Below are positions 1-7,720 of a stretch of 64,000 bases of DNA, in pieces. The stretch comes from JBBSDP01 sp963754335. GTDB lineage: Bacteria; Planctomycetota; Phycisphaerae; Tepidisphaerales; Tepidisphaeraceae. How positions within the stretch are numbered: position 1 is the stretch's first letter; every line of letters begins with the position of its first letter. The stretch covers positions 744,001 to 808,000 of the forward strand of contig CAVWFQ010000010.1 in the NCBI GenBank assembly GCA_963754335.1, in the 5' to 3' direction. The position numbers were made by a program, and so were the translations under genes. The notes beneath the pieces are model-generated. The model searched no databases. It was not told where the DNA came from and was given only the letters and a program-made list of their open reading frames with translations.

Positions 1-80
1 AATCAAGGAAGAGCGAAACACCGTCGAAATCGTGAATTTCCGCCACGGTGCGCGGTTGCCACGCGCGGGCGAGCCTTGAT
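1..80 (+). CDS. possible 3' end of an upstream gene (partial)
   Basis: The first 80 bases are open in frame 2 on the plus strand and end at TGA (78-80), giving a 25-residue C-terminal tail. It would converge on the pepF gene, whose stop lies 4 bp further on. Nothing in so short a tail identifies a family. The opposite strand is also open here in one frame, so a partial minus-strand gene is an equal alternative. Confidence 0.2.
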
Positions 81-83
81 TGC

Positions 84-1889
84 TCAAAGCAACTCATCCA
101 ACTCACTCACCAGCGACCCAAAATAATCCAGCGCCGTATTCACCGCATCCGGCTTCTCCATATCCACTCCCGCGCCGCGAAGCAGATCGAGCGGCCATTT
201 TGAGCAACCGCCTTTGAGAAAGCCCAGGTAATCGTTCAGCTCGCGCGATCCGCCGCCGGTCACGCGCTGCGCCAACGCAATAGCCGCGGAAAGTCCGGTG
301 GCGTATTTGTAAACGTAAAACGCACGATAGAAATGTGGAATGCGCAGGCATTCCAATTCCAATTCCTTGTCGATCACGAACTTTGGCCCGAAGTAAGCCT
401 CCAGCAGTTTGCGATACTCGCTGCGCAGGCGGTCCACGGTCAGCGGCTCCCCCGATTCGACCAATGCGTGAATGATTTTTTCGAACTCGGCGAACATCGT
501 CTGCCGGATGATCGTGCCGCGGATGCCGTCGATCATCCGGTTGATCAGGTAGGCCCGCTCCTGCGGGCTCTTTGCCTGCTTCATCATGTGTCGCGCCAGA
601 AGCTGCTCGTTAAACGTGCTGGCGACCTCGGCGACGAAAATCGTGTAGTTGTAATACTGATACGGCTGGTGCTTCGCCGAGTAGTAGCTGTGCATCGAAT
701 GCCCAGCCTCGTGCGCCAGCGTGAAGACGTGATCGAGCACCTCCGGCTGGTAGTTCATCAGAATGTACGGCTGGCCATCGAAACTGCCGCTGCTGAACGC
801 GCCGCTCTGCTTGCCCTGGTTCGGATAACGATCGCACCAGCGCCCGCTGGTGAGCCCGCGCTGAAGCTCACGGCAATATTCGTCGCCAAGAGGCTCCAGC
901 GATGAGACTACCGCTTTGACGGCCTGATCCCAGGTATGGCGCTTGTCCAGATCGCTCAGGATGGGAACGTACGTATCATATTGGTGAATGTCCGGGAGTT
1001 TCATCTTTCGGCGGCGGAGCTCGTAATACCTGTGGACCGCCGGAAGGTGACGACGCACGGAATCGATCAGATTGTCGTAGACGGCAACGGGAACATTGTC
1101 GTGAAAAAGAGAGGCCTCTCGCGCGCTGGGGTAGCCGCGGGCCCGCGCGTAGTAAACGTCGCGCTGCACCGACGCATTCAGCGACGCGGCGACGGTGTTC
1201 TGATGGGCGGTGTATTGTCCGTAATAAGCCGTGAACGCTTCTTTCCGAACCGATCGCTTTGGCGAATGGAGGAATGCGGAAAACGATGAATGCCCCAGCT
1301 CGATGCGCTCGCCGCGCTCGTTGCGGATCAATCCCCATTTGAGATCGGCATCATTGAGCTGGCGGAAAATCTGATTCGATGCCTCGCTCATCTCCCCCTG
1401 CATCGCGATCAGGTTCTCCTCTTTTTTCCCGAGCGTATGCCGCCGGTAGCGAAGCATTCGCTCCATCGTCAGCTTCCATTCGGCCAGCTCCTTCGCGGCG
1501 AGAAACTTCTGGACCGTCTTCAGCGGGATCGACATCACCTCGGGACGGATGAAACTCGCCGCCTGCGCCGCTTTCGACGCCGCGTGCTCGTAACGGCCCT
1601 TCATGCGCTGATAATCGGAGTTGGCCTGGTCCTCGGACGTCCGCAAAAAGGCGTAGGTGGAGATCCGCTCGCCGGCGCGGTCGAAATCGGCGTCGAAACG
1701 CAGGCAGGCCGCAAGCGTCTTTGCGTTCTGACCCAATTTTCCGCGGAAGCGATCGTAACCGGGGATGGATTGTGACCAGGTGAGGAAAGCCGCCTCCCAC
1801 GCAGAGTCATCCGCGAAGAGGCTTTCCAGGTTCCAGCAATCCTGCGCGCGGACTTTGCTGCGCGGCGGCAGCGATTTGGTTTGGCTCAT
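84..1889 (-). CDS. pepF: oligoendopeptidase F (M3 family metallopeptidase)
   Basis: This is a cytoplasmic zinc oligopeptidase that cleaves short peptides and probably recycles peptides from protein turnover. The 601-residue protein has the usual PepF length. The M3 zinc motif HEAGHSMHS lies at about residues 393-401, followed by the AEVASTFNE segment that carries the third zinc ligand. An M3-type N-terminal lobe (LFADDSAWEAAF, then YAFLRTSEDQAN) precedes it. I chose the ATG at 1889 (protein starting MSQTKSLPPRSK) because the in-frame extension upstream runs into the inverted repeat at 1903-1974 and is not protein-like. The gene is intact, with no frame break. It lies downstream of, and on the same strand as, the desaturase, with the inverted repeat between them. 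Confidence 0.93.
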   Translation of the reverse strand: MSQTKSLPPRSKVRAQDCWNLESLFADDSAWEAAFLTWSQSIPGYDRFRGKLGQNAKTLAACLRFDADFDRAGERISTYAFLRTSEDQANSDYQRMKGRYEHAASKAAQAASFIRPEVMSIPLKTVQKFLAAKELAEWKLTMERMLRYRRHTLGKKEENLIAMQGEMSEASNQIFRQLNDADLKWGLIRNERGERIELGHSSFSAFLHSPKRSVRKEAFTAYYGQYTAHQNTVAASLNASVQRDVYYARARGYPSAREASLFHDNVPVAVYDNLIDSVRRHLPAVHRYYELRRRKMKLPDIHQYDTYVPILSDLDKRHTWDQAVKAVVSSLEPLGDEYCRELQRGLTSGRWCDRYPNQGKQSGAFSSGSFDGQPYILMNYQPEVLDHVFTLAHEAGHSMHSYYSAKHQPYQYYNYTIFVAEVASTFNEQLLARHMMKQAKSPQERAYLINRMIDGIRGTIIRQTMFAEFEKIIHALVESGEPLTVDRLRSEYRKLLEAYFGPKFVIDKELELECLRIPHFYRAFYVYKYATGLSAAIALAQRVTGGGSRELNDYLGFLKGGCSKWPLDLLRGAGVDMEKPDAVNTALDYFGSLVSELDELL

Positions 1890-1902
1890 GCCCAGCCTTG
1901 TA

Positions 1903-1974
1903 GCACAGCCGCCCTCGGCTGTGTTCGACGGGAAACTTCCACCTTCGGCGGAACACAGCCGAGGGCGGCTGTGC
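1903..1974. repeat. palindromic REP-like element, family 1
   Basis: Two 24-nt arms (1903-1926 and 1951-1974) are perfect reverse complements around a 24-nt loop. The arm core is CACAGCCGCCCTCGGCTGTG, itself a near-palindrome. The element fills the gap between the desaturase stop and the pepF start. No T-run follows on either strand, so it does not look like a simple intrinsic terminator. A REP-type dispersed repeat is the best reading. Confidence 0.8.
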
Positions 1975-1982
1975 CACATCGA

Positions 1983-3113
1983 TCAGCCCGGCTGACCCAT
2001 GCGGCGAAGCCAGCGAAAGTGGGACGCAAGGGCGACGAAGAATGTTCGATTCGCTGAGTATCGCAATCCGAAATCCTTGCAGACGCCTTCGACAACCTTC
2101 GAAAGAGCGGGATAGTGAATGTGGCAGATCTTTCGAAACAGATGGTGTTCGATCTGGAAGTTCAGGCCGCCAACCAGCCAGGAGATCACCGGATTGCGCG
2201 GAGCGAAATTCACGGTCGTCTGGACCTGGTGGACCGCCCAATCGGTATCCATGACGCCGCTCGCCGAAGGAGCCGGAAAATTGGCTTCTTCGACGCAATG
2301 CGCCAGTTGGAAGACGATGCTGAGCACTACGCCGCTGGTGAATGCGGCGATCGCGTAGACCGCAATGACGGCTCCGACAGGATGCAGCAACATCGGGATG
2401 CCAAACGCCAGAGAGAAGAATGCGATCTTACCCCCGACGAAAACCATCAGATCTTTCCCGCGCGGGCGAGGAATGTGATGACCGCCGATGCGGCTGGTGC
2501 AGAGACTGTAAAAGTCGTCCCACAAATGCCATTTGACCCCCAGAAAACCATAGAGCAACCAGAGATAGACGCATTGCACCCGATGAAACCAAAGGTGCTT
2601 CTGATGTGGAGAAAGGCGGCCGAGCCATCCAAGTTCGATGTCGTCATCGTGGCCGTGAATATTAGGATAGGTGTGATGGATGGAATTGTGCTTCCAATTC
2701 CAGAGGTATGAGCTGCCGCCGATGAGGTCCAGCGACATCGCCATGATCTTGTTGACCCACGGCTTTTCCGAATACGCCTTGTGCCCGCCGTCATGCTGAA
2801 TGTTGAAACCGATGGCGGACATTGCCAGCCCCAGCAACATGGCCAGCGGCACGATCAGCCACCAGCTATGGACAAAGAACAGCAGCAGGACATAGGTCAT
2901 GACAAACGTCGCAAATATCGTGGCCGACTTGAAATACATCTGCGGACAATCGCGCGGCGACCGCCCGGTCTCGACAAAATAGAGTTCGGCGCGCCGCTTG
3001 ACCTCGCGCAAAAACGCGTCGTTTCCGCTGAATCGGATCTTGGTGACCGGAGCATTGTGCTCCGGCTTCATGGAAATTGTGTGTTGCAAAGTGTTTGCAT
3101 CCATTTGGGGCAT
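1983..3113 (-). CDS. membrane fatty-acid desaturase (acyl-lipid / linoleoyl-CoA type)
   Basis: An integral membrane di-iron desaturase that introduces a double bond into acyl chains, probably on membrane lipid. The three histidine boxes are all visible: HDGGH at about residues 107-111, HNSIHH at about 142-147, and QIEHH near the C-terminus. The Q in place of the first H of the third box is typical of front-end (delta-5/delta-6-like) desaturases. Hydrophobic segments flank the boxes (for example FVMTYVLLLFFVHSWWLIVP). There is no fused cytochrome b5 domain. I prefer the ATG at 3113; an in-frame GTG at 3143 would add ten residues. The exact double-bond position cannot be told from sequence. Confidence 0.88.
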   Translation of the reverse strand: MPQMDANTLQHTISMKPEHNAPVTKIRFSGNDAFLREVKRRAELYFVETGRSPRDCPQMYFKSATIFATFVMTYVLLLFFVHSWWLIVPLAMLLGLAMSAIGFNIQHDGGHKAYSEKPWVNKIMAMSLDLIGGSSYLWNWKHNSIHHTYPNIHGHDDDIELGWLGRLSPHQKHLWFHRVQCVYLWLLYGFLGVKWHLWDDFYSLCTSRIGGHHIPRPRGKDLMVFVGGKIAFFSLAFGIPMLLHPVGAVIAVYAIAAFTSGVVLSIVFQLAHCVEEANFPAPSASGVMDTDWAVHQVQTTVNFAPRNPVISWLVGGLNFQIEHHLFRKICHIHYPALSKVVEGVCKDFGLRYSANRTFFVALASHFRWLRRMGQPG

Positions 3114-3387
3114 CTCGTTTCTTCTATCACATTCGTCCGCCACAGCACAGCCTGCCGTAACTTATCGGATCTGAAAAGCTAATCAACGTTCCGAAACCGA
3201 TCTTCCCGCCGAAAGCGCATCGGTCGCGAAGCTCTTCGACCTTCAATTTCCAGACTGCAATTGTTTTTTACAAAAAATCGAGACTGACGGTCCGAGAAAA
3301 GGACTATTTAACCTAAGGCAATCGCCCAAAACTCGTGCGCCAATCCCGCATTTCACTCGCCCATCAATCGGTACGATGAATTGATGG

Positions 3388-4557
3388 ATGAGTGCGACAC
3401 AAAATAATTTGATGGCGTCGGCGTCACGCCGACGTGGCGCGGCGGTGGTCTACGTGGGAATGTCACTTGCCGTGATCATTGGATTCTGCTCGCTCGGCGT
3501 CGACGTGGCCCGCTGCCAGTTCGCCAAGAGCACGCTCCGCCACACCGCACGCGCCGCCGCAATGGCTGCAGTCGAGAATCTCTCCAATGGACAGACTGCT
3601 TCGATCGCTGCTGCCGTTGGCATGGCCGCAAGCAATACCTGTGACGGTACTCCCGTTGCTCTCGACCCCAGCAATGACATCCAATTCGTCAACTGGGTCG
3701 GGCCCGGCAACTACACCATCCTTTCAGCCTCACAGTTTTCCCAGGCCAACGCGGTCCTCGTTTACGCACGGCGGCAGAATGCCAACGGCAATCCCATTTC
3801 CCTGATGTTCGGCGGCATCATCGGGGTCCCCACCTGCGACGTGCAATCGTCGGCGATCGCCCTGCGATCCCAGCAGTCCGTCACCAGTTATATCGCCACC
3901 ACCAGCGACCCCTGGCTTGCCGGCGAACCAACGGGAACGATTGGGAGCGTAACCGACGCGGATTATGCCGGGCCGCAGGTTAATTCCGAGCACCCCTGGC
4001 AACACGACATCGCCGGCCCGACCGGCGGCATCATGCCCAGCGGCCAGGCCTATGACTCCCCGATCCAGGTCGGGATGACACTGATTCCCGGCGCGACAAT
4101 CACGATCACCAGCGTAACCGGCCAGGGGAGCAATGATCCCACGCTTCCCATGTACAACGCCGACGGAACAAGCAGTGCCGGGATATCGGTCACTCATGAC
4201 TGGGCGGCGACGGGCTCCGCGCCGACCGAGCACGGAATGTCCGACATCAACGCTCCTCATAATTCGCTCCTGGGCGTCTTCCTCACCGATAGCCTTCCGG
4301 ACGATGTTTCAACCACGCCGACATCGCTCGACTTCACGACACAGACCGCACGGGATTACACATCCCTCAGCCCCGACGTCCAGCAGATGTTTTACGCCGG
4401 AACCGGGCAGACCAGCGGCGGCCAGCAACAGCAGTTTGTCGTTCCTCCCAATGCCACCCGGCTGTTTTTTGGCACGATGGACGGCCATGAGTGGAGCAAC
4501 AACGTCGGCGGATTCACGGCGACGATCACACAGACCACCTACAGCATCGTTCAATAG
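3388..4557 (+). CDS. TadG/TadE-like Flp pilus-associated protein
   Basis: A 389-residue protein with an N-terminal Tad-type anchor: a basic start with RRRGAAVVYV, then a hydrophobic stretch ending GFCSLGVDVARCQFAKSTLRHTARAAAMAA, as in the TadG/TadE and putative Flp pilus-assembly families. The rest is an extracytoplasmic domain rich in Thr, Ser, Gly and Asn, with no enzyme motif. TadG-like proteins take part in building surface pili or remain in the envelope. No other tad genes lie nearby, so this may be one of the many orphan Tad-domain proteins of planctomycetes. An in-frame ATG at 3412 is an alternative start; neither start has a clear ribosome-binding site. Confidence 0.6.
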   Translation: MSATQNNLMASASRRRGAAVVYVGMSLAVIIGFCSLGVDVARCQFAKSTLRHTARAAAMAAVENLSNGQTASIAAAVGMAASNTCDGTPVALDPSNDIQFVNWVGPGNYTILSASQFSQANAVLVYARRQNANGNPISLMFGGIIGVPTCDVQSSAIALRSQQSVTSYIATTSDPWLAGEPTGTIGSVTDADYAGPQVNSEHPWQHDIAGPTGGIMPSGQAYDSPIQVGMTLIPGATITITSVTGQGSNDPTLPMYNADGTSSAGISVTHDWAATGSAPTEHGMSDINAPHNSLLGVFLTDSLPDDVSTTPTSLDFTTQTARDYTSLSPDVQQMFYAGTGQTSGGQQQQFVVPPNATRLFFGTMDGHEWSNNVGGFTATITQTTYSIVQ

Positions 4558-4642
4558 CAATTCTGTCGGCCGGCTGGCAATTCACTTCGCTCATCTTTAG
4601 ATCTTAGGTTTTTCCACAGATTTCGCTTGGAGATTGTGCGCT

Positions 4643-4733
4643 GCGAGCCGCGACCGTCAGGGAGCGAGGAATCGGGGAAGCTCTGGTTTTCCAGTGTGCT
4701 CGACCCCTTCGCTCCCTCATGGTCGCGGCTCGC
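4643..4733. repeat. palindromic REP-like element, family 2
   Basis: Arms of 25 nt at 4643-4667 and 4709-4733 are reverse complements with two mismatches. The arm reads GCGAGCCGCGACCGTCAGGG and onwards, and the loop is 41 nt. The element lies in the otherwise empty stretch 4558-4814 between the TadG-like gene and the first lanthipeptide leader. No T-run follows it. Confidence 0.78.
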
Positions 4734-4814
4734 TACGGTTTCATCGCATCCACGATTCCTGGTGTGCCGAAAAATCTAAAAACCAAATCGACGTCTTAAC
4801 CGGCTTTTTTTTGT

Positions 4815-4969
4815 TTCCCGCGCAGGCTGGCTCGGGGAATCGGGTACCGAACTGCGAGAACCGAAGTCGCAGCAAGTTGCCTGATACGGATGCAAGCCAT
4901 GGACGCGACCGAATCGAGGCAACCCTGCGGCAAGGATCAATAAACACCAGAAAGAAGAGGACTACTGTC
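4815..4969 (+). promoter_or_regulatory. conserved leader region of lanthipeptide precursor unit 1
   Basis: This 155-nt region is clearly related to the one at 5268-5424 in front of the second precursor. The last 45 nt before the ATG are almost identical, including AACCCTGCGGCAAGGATCAA and the purine-rich AACACCAGAAAGAA that holds the ribosome-binding site. Upstream, blocks such as GAGAACCGA and CGCAGCAAGT are shared with small changes. It probably carries promoter and 5' untranslated region. I cannot match it to a known riboswitch class. Confidence 0.55.
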
Positions 4970-5176
4970 ATGTCAATCACCAATATCATCCGCGCATGGA
5001 AAGATGCCGATTATCGCTCGACCCTCTCGCAGGAAGAGCTGGCCAAACTCCCGGCCAACCCCGCCGGAACCAGCGAGTTGTCCGATGGCGAACTGGCCGA
5101 CATCAGCGGCGGCGCCGCCTCCTGCGGAACCGGTTGCCACTGTGCACGGCTGGCCTCCCCGGTGATCGCCTTGTAA
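4970..5176 (+). CDS. class II lanthipeptide precursor A (mersacidin-type leader)
   Basis: A 68-residue peptide with a leader of the mersacidin/lichenicidin type: RAWKDADYRSTLS, PANPAG, then ELSDGELADISGG ending in the double-glycine cleavage site at residues 47-48. The 20-residue core begins AASCGTGCHC and ends SPVIAL. It holds three Cys (52, 56, 58), two Ser (51, 63) and one Thr (54), enough for up to three thioether rings. A LanM-type dehydratase would act on it, and the C39 domain of the exporter encoded at 9856-12094 would remove the leader. A purine-rich ribosome-binding site (AGAAGAGGA) precedes the ATG and a strong terminator follows. The gene is the first half of a tandem duplication of about 455 bp. 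Confidence 0.9.
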   Translation: MSITNIIRAWKDADYRSTLSQEELAKLPANPAGTSELSDGELADISGGAASCGTGCHCARLASPVIAL

Positions 5177-5192
5177 CGAACCTGAAGCACGA

Positions 5193-5229
5193 CCGTGTGT
5201 GGGCAAACCGCCTGCACACGGTTTTTTTT
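5193..5229 (+). terminator. Rho-independent terminator of precursor unit 1
   Basis: A 12-bp stem (5193-5204 with 5210-5221, two G-T pairs) encloses the 5-nt loop AAACC and is followed by eight T residues (5222-5229). It begins 16 bp after the precursor stop codon. An almost identical hairpin follows the second precursor. Confidence 0.9.
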
Positions 5230-5267
5230 GCGCGCTACTTTTGGAAACGGTCAGCCACAACAATTAT

Positions 5268-5424
5268 CGCAAGCGCGCAGGCCCGCCGATCGGATTGGGT
5301 ATCGACCTGTGAGAACCGAGACGCAGCAAGTGATCTGATTCGGAAGCAATCCATGGAAGCGACCCGAACCGGGATAACCCTGCGGCAAGGATCAATAAAC
5401 ACCAGAAAGAAAAGGATTACTGCC
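5268..5424 (+). promoter_or_regulatory. conserved leader region of lanthipeptide precursor unit 2
   Basis: The second copy of the leader region described at 4815-4969. Because unit 1 ends in its own terminator, this copy probably contains a separate promoter for the second precursor. Most differences from copy 1 fall in its upstream two thirds; the last 45 nt are nearly unchanged. Confidence 0.5.
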
Positions 5425-5640
5425 ATGTCAATCACCAATGTTATTCGCGCGTGGAAAGATGCCGATTATCGCTCGACCCTCTCGAAGGAAGAGCTTGCCA
5501 AACTCCCGGCCAATCCCGCCGGAACCAGCGAACTCTCCGAAGGGGAGCTGGCCAATGTGAGCGGCGGCTGCTCCTGCGGCACCGGCTGTCACTGTCTGCG
5601 TCTCGCGTCGCCCGTGGTTGCTGCCGCGGCCATCGCGTAG
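5425..5640 (+). CDS. class II lanthipeptide precursor B (mersacidin-type leader)
   Basis: A 71-residue paralogue of precursor A. The leader differs at few positions (I6V, Q21K, D39E, and DIS to NVS before the GG at 47-48). The 23-residue core starts CSCGTGCHCLRLASPV and ends with an Ala-rich tail. It has four Cys (49, 51, 55, 57), two Ser (50, 61) and one Thr (53). Cys at core position 1 and position 3 are new compared with A, while GTGCHC and RLASPV are shared. Two related cores under one modifying enzyme could give a two-component product or two variants of one product. A ribosome-binding site (AGAAAAGGA) and terminator flank it. It lies 116 bp upstream of lanM. Confidence 0.9.
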   Translation: MSITNVIRAWKDADYRSTLSKEELAKLPANPAGTSELSEGELANVSGGCSCGTGCHCLRLASPVVAAAAIA

Positions 5641-5659
5641 AAACGATCCAGAAGCACGA

Positions 5660-5696
5660 CCGTGTGTGGGCAAATCGCCTGCACACGGTTTTTTTT
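5660..5696 (+). terminator. Rho-independent terminator of precursor unit 2
   Basis: The same 12-bp hairpin as in unit 1 (5660-5671 with 5677-5688, loop AAATC) is followed by eight T residues. It separates the precursor from lanM, so lanM is expressed by partial read-through or from its own promoter in the short gap 5697-5756. Confidence 0.88.
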
Positions 5697-5756
5697 GCAT
5701 ACTGGTCTACTCGGGCGCGGCGCGGTAAACATTTTCGACCGAGATCAAGGATTCCC

Positions 5757-7716
5757 ATGACGACCGATGTACTCAACCTTCCCGACTGGCTTCGCGCTCT
5801 CTCCATTCGCGAGCGCGTCGATGTGCCGGGCGCGAGCGTTTCGTCCGACGGCTCGTTGAGCGACCTTGCTGATCGCAAGCTGGCACGCTGGAAATCGCAG
5901 CCTCCATTTTCTTCCGGCGATCTGTTTTCCCTGAGACTTCGATCGCAGGGGATCGACGAAAAGACGCTTTGGAATCTCCTGCAGGAATCGCCCGAGTCGC
6001 TCCGTAAACGCTTGACGACCGACCCGGCCTGGCTGATTGAACTCCTGACGACCTACGGCGAGCGCGACGCCGGCGATCGGCCCGGATCCGCGCTGCGCGA
6101 TGAGTTGAATCTGCTTGGCGTCGTCAAGCCGCTGATTCAGCGCGGGATGGATCGGCTTGATGATCTGGTTCGCCGGCTGCTGCAGGAACATCCGCAGGCG
6201 CCAATCGATCCGGACAATGTCGTCCCCCTCCTGCTCCCCCGCCTTTGCGGGCAATTGCTGGATCTCCTGGGACGGACACTCGCGGTGGAATTAAATATCG
6301 CCCGGCTGCAGGGAATCCTTCCCGGCGAAACGAGCGAAGAGCGATACCGGCAGTTCGCCGAGAATCTGTCGCGTCCCGAGCAGGCGGTGGTCCTGCTGAG
6401 CGAATATCCGATGTTGGCCCGGCTGGCGGTCTCGTTCGTCGATCGCTGGGTCGAGACAAGCATCGAATTTCTCAAGCGTCTGTCCGAAGACTGGCCCGCG
6501 ATTCAAAACTTCTTCCGGCCCGAAGGGAACGGCAAACCTGCGATCCTCAGCGCCGTGAGCGGCGACGCCGGTGATACGCACAATGGTGGAAGAGCAGTCG
6601 CTGTCGCAACGTTTTCCGATGGATTCAAGGTCGTCTACAAACCGCGATCGCTCGCGATGGACGTTCACTTCCAGGACCTGCTGGGGTGGGTCAACGAGCG
6701 GTCGGAGCGGACGACTTTCCGCCAAATCAAAGTGCTCGACCGCCAATCCCACGGGTGGGTTGAATTCGTTACCGCCGCAGGCTGCCAGAACGGCGACCAG
6801 CTCGAACGCTTTTTTCGCCGGCAAGGCGGATACCTCGCCATTCTCTACACCGTCCAGGCGACGGATTTTCATTTCGAGAACATCATCGCGGCCGGTGAGT
6901 TCCCCGTGCTGATCGATCTGGAATCGCTGTTCCATCCGCGCCTCGTCGATCCGCCGGGGACCGTTCCCCTTTCGGAAATCGATTACGATTACAAGGCTCT
7001 GTTTCGCAGCGGATTATTGCCGCCGTTGCCGAATTCCAACGCATATAACGAAGGATTGGACCTGAGCGGCCTGGGCGGCGCATCCGGACAGGTCACGTCC
7101 AAGGCGCTTCACCAGTGGGATGGGCTGCGCACCGACGAAATGAAACTGGTCGCCAGGCCTTCTACTTTCGATGGCGCAGAATCGGGCCACGCTGGCCGGG
7201 CAGGATGTCCGACCCGCCGACCATTGGCAGACGATCGCCGACGGTTTTTCGGAGACCTACCGCACGCTGATGCGTTATCGCGACGAGTTGCTTGTCGCCG
7301 GCGGGCCGCTGGACCTGTTCGCTAACGATGAAGTCCGGGTTATTCTCCGCCGCACGCAACTCTATGGAATGCTGCTCAACGACAGTTACCATCCGGATGT
7401 GCTCCGCGACGCGATGGACCGGGAGAGATTGCTCGATCGACTCTGGAAGGCGGTGGAACATCACCCCGAAGTTGCCGACGTGGTTCGCCACGAATGCGAC
7501 GCGCTGATGCGCGGCGACGTGCCGCGATTTTCGATGACGCCGACTTCGGTCGATCTCGCCGCCGGGGCGAGTGGTTCGATTCGCAATTTCTTCGCTGAAC
7601 CGCCGATGGCGCAGATCCGCCGCAGGCTTTTGCGACTCGACGAGGCGGATCTCGCGCGGCAAATCGACGCGATCACCATGTCGCTTAACGGTCCCCACAC
7701 CAAAGTGAAGAAATGA
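5757..7716 (+). CDS. lanM: LanM-type lanthipeptide dehydratase lacking the cyclase domain (frame break)
   Basis: This enzyme would phosphorylate and eliminate Ser/Thr in the precursors to give dehydro-residues. The DUF4135 dehydratase domain is recognisable along the whole protein: GDTHNGGR at about residue 273, VYKPR (ATP-binding Lys) at about 293, TDFHFEN at about 370, and DLESLF at about 387. The frame shifts by one base near 7165-7171; similarity continues in the next frame (NRATLAGQDV, then DGFSETYRTL). Corrected length is about 653 residues. Normal LanM proteins are about 1000 residues, with a C-terminal zinc-dependent LanC-like cyclase. Here the protein ends where that domain should begin, and the convergent transporter gene ends 5 bp later. 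Ring closure would need another enzyme or occur unaided. The ATG at 5757 follows a short spacer from the terminator of precursor B. Confidence 0.88.
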
Positions 7717-7720
7717 TCGC

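Noticed and set aside
333..1775. Plus-strand open frames opposite pepF
   Set aside because: The minus strand has a complete, motif-bearing peptidase. The plus-strand products look like GC-rich antisense.
1903..1974. Inverted repeats as Rho-independent terminators
   Set aside because: None of the six intergenic inverted repeats has a T-run on either strand, unlike the true terminators after the precursor peptides.
4815..4969. Known riboswitch (SAM, c-di-GMP or cobalamin) in the precursor leader
   Set aside because: GGCAACCCT looked SAM-like, but the other conserved helices and the GATGAAA-type elements are missing.
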